DNA of 64,000 nt from Lepus europaeus (taxonomy: Eukaryota; Chordata; Mammalia; Lagomorpha; Leporidae), in contig NC_084835.1 of assembly GCF_033115175.1 (NCBI RefSeq), forward strand, positions 92,253,948 through 92,317,947. The letters are read 5' to 3'. Each line of letters opens with the position of its first letter. The stretch's first letter is position 1. Positions 44,828 through 56,424 of this stretch are shown here, piece after piece. The notes under the pieces were generated by a model. That model saw nothing but the letters and a program-made list of their open reading frames with translations. It was not told the origin of the DNA and ran no database searches. A program made the position numbers and the translations under genes.

Positions 44828-45137
44828 TTTGAAAAGATTTGTTTGTTTATTCAAAAGAGTTACAGAGAGGCAGAAATAGAGAGAGAGGTCTTCCACCTGC
44901 TGATTCACTCCCGAAATGTCTGCAATAGCCAGAGCTGGATCGATCTGTAGCCAGGAGCCAAGAGCTTCCTCCAGGTCTCCCATGTGTGTTCAGGAGCCCA
45001 AGGACTTGGGCCATCTTCTACTTCTTTCTCAGAGAGCTGGATTGGAAGTGAGGCAGCCAGAACTTAAACCAATGCCCACATGGGATGCTAACACTACAAC
45101 CAGTGGCTTTACCCACTATACCACAGCACTTGCCCCT
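44828..45137 (-). mobile_element. CSINE inside the older L1
   Basis: TTATTCAAAAGAGTTACAGAGAGGC on the left, GATCTGTAGCCAGGAGCC in the body, head ACTATACCACAGCACTTGCCC. It separates the L1 ORF2 end from the rest of ORF2. Confidence 0.9.
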
Positions 45138-45139
45138 AC

Positions 45140-46225
45140 AGCATTTTCTTTATCTAGTCCTTGGATGGTGGATATTTGGGTTGATTCCATATCTTAGATA
45201 TTATGAGTTGAGCTGTAATAAGCATGGGGGTACAGAAAACTCTTTCATATGCTGATTTCATTTCCTTTGGTAAATTCCCAGGAGTGGGAAGGCTGGGTCA
45301 TATGGAAGATTTATTTTCAGCTTTCTGAAGTGTCTCCATACTCCCTTCCACAATGGCTAGTTTATATTCTAACCAACAGTTTATTAGGGTACCTCTTCCT
45401 CCATGTCCTCATTGACATTTATTTTTTTATGTCTATATGAGAGCAATTCTAATGTGTAAGGTGAAATCTCAGTGTCATTTTTATTTGCACTTACCTGATG
45501 GTTAGTGATCCTGGGGATATTTTCAAGTGTCTGCTGGCCATTTGAATTTCTTCTTTTGAAAACTACCTGTTCATTTCCTTTGCCCATTTCTTAACTTCAT
45601 TGTTCTTTTGTTGTTGAGTTTCTTGAGATTTTTATATATTCTGGGTATTAATCCTTTCTCAGCTGCATAGTTTGCAAATATATCTTCCCATTCTGTCAAT
45701 TACCTCTTCACTTTGCTAAATGCATCCTTTGCTGTGCAGAAGCTTCTTAGCTTGATGTAATCAAATTTAACTTTTTTTTTTTTTTTTTCTCGGATTGCTT
45801 GTGCTTCTGGGTTCCTTTCCAAGAAGTCTTTGTGTATGCCAATGTCTTGAAGAGTTTTACCAAAGTTCTTCTCTTGTAATTTGATGGTATCAGGTGGTAG
45901 ATTTAGATCTTTGATCCATTTTGAGTCTATTTTTGGTAAGGTATAAGATAGGGGTCTTATTTCATACTCATGCACATAGAGATGCAATTTTCCAAGCACT
46001 ATGTACAGAACAGAGTGTCCTCTCTGAAGGAATTGATTTTAGCTCCTTTGTCAAAGATCAGTTGGTTTTAGATGCATAGATTGATGTCTGAATTTTCTAT
46101 TCTGTTCCATTGTTCTACATGTCTATTTTTGTTCCAGTAGTAGCTGTTTTGATGATAATTTCCCTGTATTATGTCTTGAATCTGGTATTATGATGCCTCC
46201 TGCCTTGTGTTTGTTTTTTAAAATT
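45140..46225 (-). pseudogene. L1 ORF2 C-terminal half, decayed
   Basis: Minus-strand frames give matches to the late part of L1 ORF2p, such as HLYVHEYEIRPLSYTL, KWIKDLNLPPDTIKLQEKN and GKTLQDIGIHKDF (from the frame 45999-45700). Frameshifts and stops break it elsewhere. It lies past the reverse transcriptase catalytic region, so it carries no enzyme. Confidence 0.75.
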
Positions 46226-46525
46226 CTTCAGCAATTTATATTCAAGGTTATTACTGGTAAGTACCATTTCTCCATAAATATTCCTGTTGCTTCTTTGGAT
46301 TTCCTATGTAATTTTAGTAGGAGATTTTCTGGTTTCACATTCTTTCATAATGATGATATTCTTTTTGTGTTTGTATGTAGCACCTCCTTAAGCATCTTTT
46401 GGAAGACTGGATGCATGGTGACAAATTATTTCAATTATTTTATTGAAAGTCTTTATTTCACTTTAATTCATAAACGAGAGTATTTCTGGGTACAGTATTC
46501 TGGATCTGTGGGGGAGGGAATATAA
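46226..46525 (-). pseudogene. L1 ORF1 tail plus inter-ORF spacer joined to mid-ORF2
   Basis: Read on the minus strand it contains CCAGAATACTGTACCCAG, TAAAGTGAAATAAAGACTTTC and CAAAAGATGCTTAAGGAGGTG, the same ORF1 C-terminal coding block as at 1-207. It then directly abuts sequence from the second half of ORF2. The first half of ORF2 is missing. Confidence 0.6.
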
Positions 46526-46769
46526 TACTGTACTTAAGCTAAATCAAAATAGATTATCCTAACCATAAAAATAGAGAAATTCAGAGACATTTTAAGGGAA
46601 AAGCCTTATTCTGAAGAGTGATTTCATTTAAGGAGAAGGTCTTGCTACCTGTGGTGTGAAAACAGAATGCAGAAGAAAAGAGTGGAACTAAGAAGATGAG
46701 ATGGTAACCTATTGTAATCAAAACCAAGAAACACCATCTAGGTCTTTTTATGTGTTTTGTTATGTATTC

Positions 46770-46910
46770 TTCTTATGTGTTTTAAGACATTTACTAAATT
46801 TCACTCATACTCCTTCATTTTAACAATGAGCAAACTAAATACTGAAGGTTTAAGTAATTCCCCAGATTATATAGTTAACAAATAGTGGAAGATGGGATTC
46901 ATACACGAAA
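46770..46910 (-). repeat. MIR fragment
   Basis: TTTTAACAATGAGCAAACTAAA, GTTTAAGTAATTCCCCAG and AGTTAACAAATAGTGGAAG follow the MIR core in reverse. Confidence 0.55.
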
Positions 46911-48685
46911 GACATCCTCCAAAGTCTATAATCTTAACAATTATGTCTTTTTTCTTTTGGGAAATTCTGCAGAGTCCAAGGAAGTTGATATTGGAGGAAT
47001 TTCTCCATCACGTGCACACACACACACACATATATACACCAAAGTTATATATCTGCAAACACAAATACATAGAAAGATATGTTCATTCACATTGATAAAA
47101 CATATTCAATTGTTCTTTTAGGTGATCTGAAAACTATTATAGATATAACACTATAAAGCAAGCAAAAATAGAAATCAGAATATGGTTTAAAAAAGCATAT
47201 TGAAGGAAGCAGATCAATAGAAGTCCTGGGGAGGGTGTATTTCTTCTGATTGTCTCAATGTGAAACCTCAGCCAACACTAAAAGCCACTGGGCATGCAGC
47301 ACTTAGGAAAATCAATGCTTGTTACTTTCTACCTGGATTGGTTTTTACAGTTAATCTACCTTGAGTTTTTCTCTCATGGGACAATGAGAACTGGGTACTT
47401 ACTACCTGTGAACTTGAATCAAGTTATTTTATCCACCTGAATTCAAGCTTTCTTGTCTATAATTGTGTCAATAATATCCATTCTCAAAAAGTTACTTTTT
47501 ACCCTTGAAGAGATCACACATTTGCCATTGTTGGAGTTTTTCTCTCATTGCCTATTTCTGGAATTATCCTCCATGACTGCCTACCTCAGTCTTTCCCTTA
47601 TATCCTCGCACTTTTTCTTCCTTCTATCTTTGTTTCCTTTCCTCTAAATTTTGCTCTTGATTTTTCTATCAGTAAGTAGAATACAGTGATTTTCCCACAG
47701 TTAATGTATTTATGAGACTGAAAAATAAAATATAACATATAAATTTTCTGGTTCTTTGACTAACAAATTTATTTAAAATGAGTCATCAGGGCCCCATAAG
47801 CAGATTGAGAGATACACAATAGCATTTTCCTTCTTGCTTTCTCCTTAAACCAACACAACAGCACCCACAAGATCCCCATTCCTTCATTACTATGCCCATA
47901 CCCCTTCTTCCTTTCAGTCTATTTGGGGGTTTGCAAAGGTGAGAGTACTTTTCAAGAGACATTCTATTTTCAACAGGTTTTACATTTATTACTATTGAAT
48001 TTTGTTTCAGAACGATGACATCCCACTTCTAAGAGCAAAGTGGTCAGTTTTGCAAGCACATCATTGCTAAGTGGATAATACTGATTTGTTAAGGGTTTTT
48101 GCTGATATCCTGTTATTTATATGAACCCTGAAACTTCTTTCTTTACTGACATCAGCACTGCTCAGAATAGCTGCTGGGAAACCCTGTATGTTCCTGGAGC
48201 TTTACCCTTTCATAATGTATTATGAATAATTTGAATTAATTATTTAAGATTCGATTTATGTTTTCATCAAGGTAAACATGTTGATCTTTTCACTAATAGT
48301 CAGATCATCTTTGAAAAAGCCTCCTCTGCTGAGCTAGCCAAATGATGAGCTCTGGGATTTGAGTTCATTGCAGACATGTGGGCATCTACAGGATTGGCTC
48401 TGAACTGAGGTGAATAGAGCTGAACGTGAGCCCTGACCCTACTGCCCTGTTTATAGAGAACTCTATAATGGGGTGTAAGCTCAAGTACTAGACCAAAAAG
48501 AAAATTAATAAGACAGAAGAACTTTTGGCTGCTATTTGTTTTGTAAATTCATTTATCATGCTTGTAACAGGCTATTAAACTCTATCCAAATCCCAAAATT
48601 GATATATTTAGTAAGAGAAAAATCACAAACACATTACTCTTGAATTTTAGAGCATGGTATTTCTAAATACCATATCTTATAAGCA
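46911..48685. other. No gene seen; one CA microsatellite and a possible MIR piece
   Basis: A (CA)n tract lies at about 47013-47032. 47395-47480 (GAACTTGAATCAAGTTATTT, GAATTCAAGCTTTCTTGTC) resembles a plus-strand MIR. The rest is AT-rich and single-copy-like. Confidence 0.4.
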
Positions 48686-48689
48686 ATTT

Positions 48690-49585
48690 ATACAGGGAAA
48701 ATATGAAGAACCATTGCAACTTAATAAAAAATTAATTACCCAATTAAAAATGGGCAAAGTATCTGAATACACATTTTGCTAAGGAATAATTTATGTAGTC
48801 AACAAATTCATGAAAAGATTATCAGTACCCAAATCCGTGAGGGAAATGCAACTCAAAAATGCAACAGTGTCTCTTATCCATTGGGATAGTTCTAATAGTA
48901 AATATTGTGAAAATATTGAGGACGATGCAGAAAATCACAGCTCTCATAAATGATTGTTAGAAATGTAAAATGCTACAATCACTTTGGAAAACACTGGTAA
49001 TTCCACAAAAGGTTCACCAGTGTTACCATAGGATTTAGCAATTTATTCACTACCCAAGAGATGTTTAAAAACATATATCCACATAAAGGCAAACATGAAT
49101 ATTCACAGATGTATTATTCACTAGAGCTAAAAAGTATAGAACCAACCAAATATGTATCAATTGACTAAAGAATATATAAAATGTAGTACATGTGCACAAT
49201 GGAATATTTTGCAGCAACAAAAAAGAATAAAATACAGATTGATACATGCTGTAAGGACTAACTTTGAAAACATTATGCTAACTGAAAGAAACCAATCACA
49301 AAAGACTACCTGATTTGTGATTGTTCCTATATGAAATGTCATAAATTGGCAGATTTCAGATATAGAAATTAGTGTTTTTGTAACATTGGGTTTATTGTGG
49401 GGAAATTGATAATTAATGGTACTAATAATTATAAGATTTCTTTGGCAGATGAAAATATGTTTTAACATTAATTGTGGTAATATTTGCAATACTCTGAATA
49501 CACTCACAAACATTAAATTTATGCTTCAAATGAGGGAATAGTATGATATATAGATTTCATCTCAAGTTAAACATATGAGAAAAAA
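48690..49585 (+). mobile_element. Ancient L1M ORF2 end and 3' UTR
   Basis: It follows the ORF2 C-terminus order: CAATTAAAAATGGGCAAAG, GCAACTCAAAAATGCAACAG, GTACATGTGCACAATGGAAT, and ACATTATGCTAACTGAAAG, then a 3' UTR. Frames are closed by many stops. Confidence 0.65.
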
Positions 49586-49620
49586 TATCTTTTCCACACC
49601 CATCTCAAAGATCAAAGCTG

Positions 49621-49952
49621 GAGGCCCGGCGCCGTGTTGCAGTAAGTTGATACTCTGCCTGCGGCGCCAACATCTCATATGGGTGCCAGTTCTAGTCCTG
49701 GCTGCTCCTCTTCCAATCCAGCTTTCTGCAATGTCCTAGGAAAACAGTAGAAGATGGCCCAAGTGCTTGAGCCCCTGCATCCACATGGGAGACCAGGAAG
49801 AAGCACCTGGCTCCTGGCTTCGGATCAGCGCAGCTCTGGCCATTGTGGCCATTTGAGAAGTTAATCAACGGAAGGAAGACCATTCTCTCTGTCTCTCTCT
49901 CTCACTGTCTGTAACTCTACCTGTCAAATGAATAAATAAAATCTTGAAAAAA
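49621..49952 (+). mobile_element. CSINE, young subfamily
   Basis: Complete, with head GGAGGCCCGGCGCCGTG and tail AAATGAATAAATAAAATC plus A run. TSD AAAGATCAAAGCTG, perfect over 14 bp (49607-49620 and 49953-49966). Confidence 0.94.
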
Positions 49953-50007
49953 AAAGATCAAAGCTGATATTTTTATAACAACAGATATATTAATAGGAGA
50001 AGGGTAG

Positions 50008-50312
50008 GAAACTGGCATTGTGCCATAGTAGGCTAAGCATCCCCCTGCAGCCCTGGCATCACATGTGGGCACTGGTTTGATTCCCGGCTGCTCCTCTTCT
50101 GACTCAGCTTTCTGCATCTGGGTGGAAGAGATGGCACATGTGCACCCATGTGAAAGACCTGGAAGAAGCTCCTGGCTCCTGGCTCCTGGCTTTGTATTGA
50201 CTCAGCTCCAGCCACTGCAGCCATTTGGGGAGTAAATCACAGGTGGAAAACCTTTATCTCTGTCTCTCCCTCTGCCTGTAACTCTACCTCGCAAATAAAT
50301 AGAATTTAAGAA
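50008..50312 (+). mobile_element. CSINE
   Basis: Head near GGAAACTGGCATTGTGCC, body with GGTTTGATTCCCGGCTGCTCC, tail CAAATAAATAGAATTTAAG. There is an internal deletion around 50120-50140 (the GGCCTGGGAAAGC block). Confidence 0.88.
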
Positions 50313-50480
50313 ACAAAATAAAGTAAGTGATACATTTGTTTAAAGGGAAAACCATAATAGATTCATTTAACAAAACTTTATATAACCTAAGAACCTTGAG
50401 AATGAAGACCCAAAGATTCAGGGAAAACTCCAGTTTTGTATTCAGTCTGATGCAAGAAGTTGTTTAGAAATATGATTGGA

Positions 50481-50802
50481 GTGCAGGGCCCAAGCACTTG
50501 GGCCATCCTCCACTGCACTCCTGGGCCACAACAGAGAGCTGGCCTGGAAGAGGGGCAATCGGGACAGAATCCAGCGCCCCAACTGGGACTAGAACCCAGT
50601 GTGCCAGCGCCGCAAGGCGGAGGATTAGCCAAGCACCTGGCTCCTGGCTTTGGATCAGCGCGGTGCGCCAGCCACGGTGGCCATTGGAGGGTGAACCAAC
50701 AGCAAAGGAAGACCTTTCTCTCTGTCTCTCTCTCTCTCACTGTCCACTCTGCCTGTCAAAAATAAAAAAATAAAATAAAATAACAAACAAACAAACAAAA
50801 AA
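50481..50802 (+). mobile_element. 5'-inverted CSINE
   Basis: 50481-50630 is the head half of a young CSINE on the minus strand. 50631-50802 is its tail half on the plus strand, starting AAGCACCTGG and ending in an A-rich tail. About 18 bp between the halves is lost. ATGATTGGA flanks the unit (50472-50480 and 50809-50817). Confidence 0.88.
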
Positions 50803-50817
50803 CTCTACATGATTGGA

Positions 50818-51425
50818 ATAAAATGAGTATGGCCTTTTGGGAAAACCTGTGTAAGATTGGAACAGCCCAGCAAGGCACATCTGTTCAACTTCTTCTTAGC
50901 CTCTCTGTATTGCATTCTATTCCTTTTAGGTATTCTACAGGATATCTATCTCAGGAGGGTCTAAGGATTCACTGTCAGGGAAGGTGGGTCAAAGAATTCC
51001 TTTACTGTTCACTCTCACACAGAAAGGTAAGGACAAGTCAGAGTGACTTTGCTTCTGATGTTGCCCCAATCTTCTTCAGACCAAAGTCCTTTGGGGTAGT
51101 TATCTGAGCCCCAATATGTAATTGGATAGTCAGCTCTTAGATTTCTTTGACAGATCAGCTTTTATAAAGCACTTTCACTTGCAATGAGTTCTTAGATTCA
51201 CACTTCATTAGTGAGACATTCCTGCCCTATGATCTACAGTACTTTTCCCTATACCCTGCCCCTTATCTTGTTTTATTTTGTTGAAACACCTGCTACTTTA
51301 CATTTATAATAAAAGATAATTAATTTTAAAACTTACTTTGATACCTGATATTTTAAATATGTGTCAGATTTGCTAAATATGGTTAATGTATTTTTACTGG
51401 ATACTTACTGAATACATTTTTTAGA
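50818..51425. other. No gene seen
   Basis: Mixed to AT-rich DNA. The plus frame at 50823-51107 has no recognised domain. Confidence 0.45.
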
Positions 51426-52754
51426 AAGCTTTTATTTAATAAATACAAATTTCATATATATAGCTTTAGGAATGTAGTGATTTTCCCCCCATAACCACCC
51501 CCCCTCTCCCAAACCATTCCACCTCCTACTCCCTCTTCCATCTCATTCTTCATTAAGATTCATTTTTAATTATCTTTATATACAGAAGATCAACTCTATA
51601 ATAAGTAAAGATTTCAATAGTTTGCACCCACACATACACACAAAGCATAAAGTGCTGTTTGACGACAAATTTTACCATTAATTCTCATAGTACAACTCAT
51701 TAAGAAAAAAGGTCCTACTTGGGGAGAAAGTGCACAGTGACACCAGTTGCTGATTTAACAGTTGACACTCTTATTTATGATGTCAGTGATCACCCTAGGC
51801 TCTTGTCATGAGATGCCAAGGCTATGGAAGCCTTTTGAGTCCACAAATTCTGTCAGTATTTATACAAGGCTATAGTCAAAGTGGAAGTTCTCTCCTCCCT
51901 TCAGAGAAAGGTACATCCTTCTTTGATGGTCCCTTCTTTCCACTGGGATCTCAATAACAGAGATCCTTCATGTAGATCAGGTGTTTTTTTGTTTGTTTGT
52001 TTGTTTGTTTTTGCCACAATGTCTTTGCTTTCCATGTCTGAAATGATCTCATGGGCTTTTCAGCCAGATCCAAATGCCTTAGGAGCTGATTCTGAAGCCA
52101 GACTGCTGTTCAGGGCATTTATCATTCTAAGAGTCTGCTGTGTGGCCTGCTTCCCATGTTGGATCATTCTCTTCTTTTTAATTCTATCTTTTGTTATTAC
52201 CAGACACTTGGTCTTATTTATGTGATCCCTTTGACTCTTATTCCTATCTATATGATCAGTTATGAACTTAAAATTATCACTTTGACATGTAAGATGGCCT
52301 TAGTACTTCTCAGCTTAATGGGATTTGGAGTCCAATGGCAAGTTTTTAGCTTTGCACTTAGGGATAAGTCAGTGGGGACATGTATAGAACTGTAAATCTC
52401 CTCCTCTCTCGTTCCCACTCTTATTTTTTACTGGAATCTGTTTTCAATTGGATTTATACACCTATGAATAATTCTGTGTTAAGTAAAGAGTTCAACCAAT
52501 GGCATTAAGTAGGAAAGGAAAATAGTAAAAAAATAAAATAATAAATTGTTCCTGGACAGTCAAAACAAGGGCTGTTCAAGTCATTGCTTCTCATAGTGTC
52601 AATTTCACTTCTAGAGGTTTCATTTTAGGTGCTCTGTTAGTTATCACACATCAGGGAGAACATATGATATTTGCCTCTTTGAGACTGGCTTATTTCGCTA
52701 AGTATTATTAAGTAATAATACTTAATAATATACTTAAGTTATTAAGATATTATT

Positions 52755-53144
52755 TCATTGAAAATGCCTTCCAATCCATTCTCTTTCCACACCCTCAGGG
52801 ACTCCTATTATCCGGACATTACAATGCTTGATCAAATCTTGTAGGTCTCCAACCGTATTTTTTAATTTTCTAATTTCTTCTTCCTGTGTTTGATATAACT
52901 GTATTATTTTTGGAAGTTTGTCTTCGAGTTCTGATATTCGCTCTTCTATTTCATCTGTTCGATTTTTGAGGGATTCCATGGTGTTTTTTATATGGTCAAT
53001 TGAGTTTTTCATTTCCAGTATTTCATTCTGGCTTCTCTTTAGGATCTCTAATCCTTGGGCATGCTTTTGGTTCAGATCTTGAAAGTGTTTCTCATTACTT
53101 CTAAGTAATCTGATTATTAATTTTCTGAATTCTTTTTTTGGCAT
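52755..53144 (-). pseudogene. L1 ORF1p N-terminal and coiled-coil part, truncated
   Basis: The open frame of 129 codons starts MPKKEFRKLIIRLLR. It has a long heptad-rich coiled coil (residues about 25-105, e.g. EIEERISELEDKLPKI) and enters the RRM-type domain at NVRIIGVPEGVE before ending at the deletion. Full-length L1 ORF1p is roughly 340 residues; the trimer-forming coil is here but RRM and C-terminal domain are lost. The frame's uninterrupted state suggests a fairly recent parent. Confidence 0.75.
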
Positions 53145-53801
53145 GACTTCAAATTCTTCTTCTTCAGCCTGTTATGGATGATTTAGCCTGCTCCATTGGC
53201 GAGTTCATAGGTTCTTCTACATTCTTATTCAGGATTTTTCCTTTGTTCTTCGGCATTTCTGTTCGGTTTAATTTTCAGGTTGATTTCCCCTGGTTGGTGT
53301 GGTTCCTGCATTTCAGAGGCAAAAGCAGAGCCTGCCCTCTTTCACACCCGAATATAAACAAACAAGATGGCTACTCTGCCTGCTGCAGCTCTGGTTGGAG
53401 GAGGGAAGACACTGAGGGATCGTGGTGTGTTCAATCTCTCAGTAAGTCCCCCTGATCATGCCCTCTTTCCGCAAGCTCTATTCACTTTGTTTTGATTTCC
53501 TTCCCCCTCAACCATGCGTGTGCCTCACCTGTCTGGCAGCGGCAGCGGCTGTGCTGACGGTGGTAGAGGCAGCAGCAGTCGTCCGCCCACTCCTCCCACT
53601 GGTTCTTTGTTCTGTTCTCTTTCTGCAGTTCCAGGCACCTCTACCTGCCCTGGGGTGGACCCTGACACTCTCTGGCGTGCTCCCATGTCACTCTGCACCA
53701 ACCTTTCATGGTTCCATCACCTGACTGTCCCCTCTATTCATCAATTTCTCTCTGGACGACTCCGCACACCTTGCTGCTATACTGCCATCTTGATCCCCCC
53801 C
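53145..53801 (-). promoter_or_regulatory. L1 5' UTR with YY1-type site
   Basis: The GC-richer segment upstream of ORF1 begins with CAAGATGGC (rc of 53784-53792), the YY1 motif near position +10 to +20 that sets transcription start in mammalian L1s. A second AAGATGGC lies on the plus strand at about 53368. L1 5' UTRs act as internal RNA polymerase II promoters. Activity of this copy is unknown. Confidence 0.6.
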
Positions 53802-53819
53802 GCAAAGTGTTCTCCCCCA

Positions 53820-55720
53820 ATTGCTTTTGCTTCAGCATTTAACCTTGGTACAATTACAACAGAATTTAGGACACTTTAATTGGGCCCGTCCTTATTTTAG
53901 GTTAACTACCCAGCAGTTACAACTTCTTTTTAAAGCCTTGAAGGGAAAAACACCTCCTGTAGCTACCATTAAAACTTATCCTCATATTCAGCAATCTAAA
54001 AAAATATTAATCTGACCTTAGGGTAGAGTTTTGTTAATCACATTCCTCAAAAGTCCCCTTACAAGTAGCTGCTGTTCCCACTCTTATTAACCTCACTGGA
54101 GTATTGCTTACAATGCTTGCTGAAAATATTTACATTGTTGAATGGCTTTGTTTACCTCATACCTCTTCCTTTAACACCTATCCTTAATCACATGCTGTTA
54201 CAGATTTAATTGCCAAAGGACCTCATTGATCTCTTACCTCGATTTGGCTTGATTTAGTTAATATTTACCTGCCATTTTCTAAACAGGAACCTGAATAATT
54301 TCAACTTACTTGTCCAATTGATTATGTAGGAGATCTTTCTTATAATTTTCCTAAGAAATATTTTTATAACATTTTTATTTTTTTCATGCTGTCATTATAA
54401 AGATGCCCATAGCACAAAGACTTACTATTTTTTCAGATGCATCTTCTATAAGAGGAGTGATTACTTATCAACAAGGTTCACCTTGGATAAAAAGGTGCAC
54501 CTTGCCACACACACACACACACACACAAAAAGGCTTAGCGCAGTTAGCTGACATCAGATGTTCTGACCTTGCAAAAGTTTAAAAATTAATTCTTTAATCT
54601 TATTGGTGATTCTGGATGCATTGCTAATCTATTGTTTAATTTGCCACATGCTCAAATTAGTCTTGCTATGAGGAGTCAGATGGGTTAATAGGCAGTCAGT
54701 GGAATTTGGGGTGCAAAATGCTTGCTTTCCCCAATAGTTATCCTTAGCAGGGTCAGAATTGCCTGGCTGCCCAGTTTTCCTAACCTCACAAATTTACTAT
54801 GAGAATAGCAAGGGAGTGGTGAGCTTCTGAGCTCACAGTTTATTGTGAAAACAAATTAGATACTCCACCCTTGTGATGGTTTTTTTTTGTTGTTGTTGTT
54901 TTATCAAGAGCAAGCTAGATAAGAAAAGGATTGTAAATCAGGTCTTTTTATGGCTTTTGTCCCCACCTGGTAACTGAATGTCAATCTGTCAAATTTTTTT
55001 CAATTAAAATTGTACTTAAGAAACTGTGCTTAAGAAGCCCCAGTGCCATGGGGTCTTTTGGGTTCCATGCCATTCCGTATGGAGGTCTTTGACTCTAATA
55101 TTGTTTTTAAACCTTTAAATCTTGCTTTTCTCTACCGTATTGGCTTGGAAAATCTTCTTTCATGTGAGACAAAAAAAGGGGTAACAAAAATTTCTCCTCC
55201 GCCATTTTCCCATAACACTGTCATTGATCCTAATTTGCTTATTTTTTTTTTTTACCTTGCAAACTCTATGCCAATGCCAATATTCACAGTCACACCTCTT
55301 TATCAGGTTTTCTTTCAGAAGGCTTCACATGTTGGTGTCCTATTTACTGATCTTCTTCAGAGTCATGAATTTTTTCATCAATAGCTAAATGTCTCCATAA
55401 ACAGTTTAAAATATCTCTTCCTGATGCTCCTGCTATTATCTATAGTCCTTCCCAATGTGCTCGAACCCCTCATTATTTTCCTTTTACTGCTGTCAACCCT
55501 CGAGGCCATCATGCCAAGGAGCTTTGGCAAATGGACATAGCTCATTGTCCTTTATTAAAATCATTCTATTATTTGCACATTATTATTGATACCCATTCAG
55601 ATTACATTTGGGCAGCCCCACTTAAGGGAGAATCTACTCTCTATGTCATTGTGTCCATTTTTTTAAATGAATCAGACCTGTACATGTGCTTACAAAAATC
55701 CATTTAGGGGAAGGAGGATG
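53820..55720 (+). pseudogene. Betaretrovirus-like (class II) ERV pol remnant
   Basis: The frame at 53821-54015 has a LGHFNWARPYF, LTTQQLQLLFKALKG stretch, matching the reverse transcriptase thumb of beta-type retroviruses. At about 54424 LTIFSDASS marks the RNase H start. IHSHTSLSGFLSEG at about 55275-55315 marks its end. The integrase core block RGHHAKELWQMDIAH is at about 55504-55545, with DTHSDYIWA following. Stops and frameshifts are frequent, and RNase H is split by about 0.5 kb of foreign sequence. No LTR, gag or env is recognised nearby. It is dead. Confidence 0.7.
54690..55180. repeat. Unclassified insertion within the ERV pol
   Basis: RNase H should take about 400 bp between its two recognised ends but takes about 880 bp. 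The extra sequence (GGGTGCAAAATGCTTGC to about GGGGTAACAAAAATTTC) has no retroviral similarity I can see. It contains a poly-T/GTT run at 54883-54902. It may be a solo LTR or other repeat. Confidence 0.35.
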
Positions 55721-55724
55721 GTAT

Positions 55725-56085
55725 AAATCATTTACATTAGGTTTATGTTGGCAAATAAGTAAAGCACTACTATTATCCAAGAAGCAAAGGGTCATTGTTT
55801 TCGTACAAGGAAGAATTCAGGTGTGAGACAGAGAGCAGTGGAAAGCATAGTAGCAAAGTTTGTTAGAGTAGGGACATCCATAAGAATGGATGGGCACCTC
55901 TCCAGACAGAACCTGAGAGAGTGGGTAGTTCACATTTAGGCTGGGTTTTTTAAGGGAATGGGTCTTGCCTTCCCGCCTTTTCCTATCTTATAGGATAACC
56001 CAAAAATGTAGAGAAAGTTCATGAAACAGCATATCTGATGGTGAGTCAGCAGGTGAAGCTCAAAGATCCTTAAAAAAAAGAATTC
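55725..56085. other. No gene seen
   Basis: Possibly the tail of the ERV, but no motif supports it. Confidence 0.4.
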
Positions 56086-56424
56086 GGCCGTCGCCATGGC
56101 TCACTAGGCTAATCCTCTGCCTTGCGGCACCGGCACACCGGGTTCTAGTCCCGGTTGGGGCACCGATCCTGTCCCGGTTGCCCCTCTTCCAGGCCAGCTC
56201 TCTGCTGTGGCCAGGGAGTGCAGTGGAGGATGGCCCAAGTGCTTGGGCCCTGCACCCCATGGGAGACCAGGAGAAGCACCTGGCTCCTGCCATCGGATCA
56301 GCGCGGTGCACCGGCTGCAGCGCGCCTACTGCGGCGGCCATTGGAGGGTGAACCAACGGCAAAAGGAAGACCTTTCTCTCTGTTTCTCTCTCACTGTCCA
56401 CTCTGCCTGTCAAAAAAGAAAAAA
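56086..56424 (+). mobile_element. CSINE, young GC-rich subfamily
   Basis: Head GGCCGTCGCCATGGCTCACTA, the GGCCCAAGTGCTTGGGCCCTG body, and CACTCTGCCTGTC plus a long A-tail. An A-rich repeat AAAAAAAAGAA on both sides may be the TSD. Confidence 0.93.

Larger units (their letters stand above)
43530..46525 (-). mobile_element. Older L1, rearranged, with nested insertions
   Basis: The 3' end is at the left (about 43530-43690). A younger L1 3' end (43701-44020) interrupts it. The older 3' UTR resumes at 44068-44490, then come the ORF2 end (about 44600-44820), a CSINE, more ORF2 (45140-46225), and at 46226-46525 a block matching the ORF1 tail and spacer seen at 1-240. A poly-T run at 45771-45789 lies inside the ORF2 part. 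Confidence 0.7.
51427..53801 (-). mobile_element. L1 retaining both ends with large internal deletion
   Basis: Reading the minus strand: a GC-rich 5' UTR starting GATCAAGATGGCAG (about 53800) with a YY1-type site (53784-53792), the ORF1 start and coiled coil (53144-52755), then about 50 bp of AT-rich filler (52695-52745), the last ORF2 codons and the complete 3' UTR ending in poly-T at 51427-51432. ORF1's C-terminus and nearly all of ORF2 are gone. No TSD was recognised. Confidence 0.75.
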
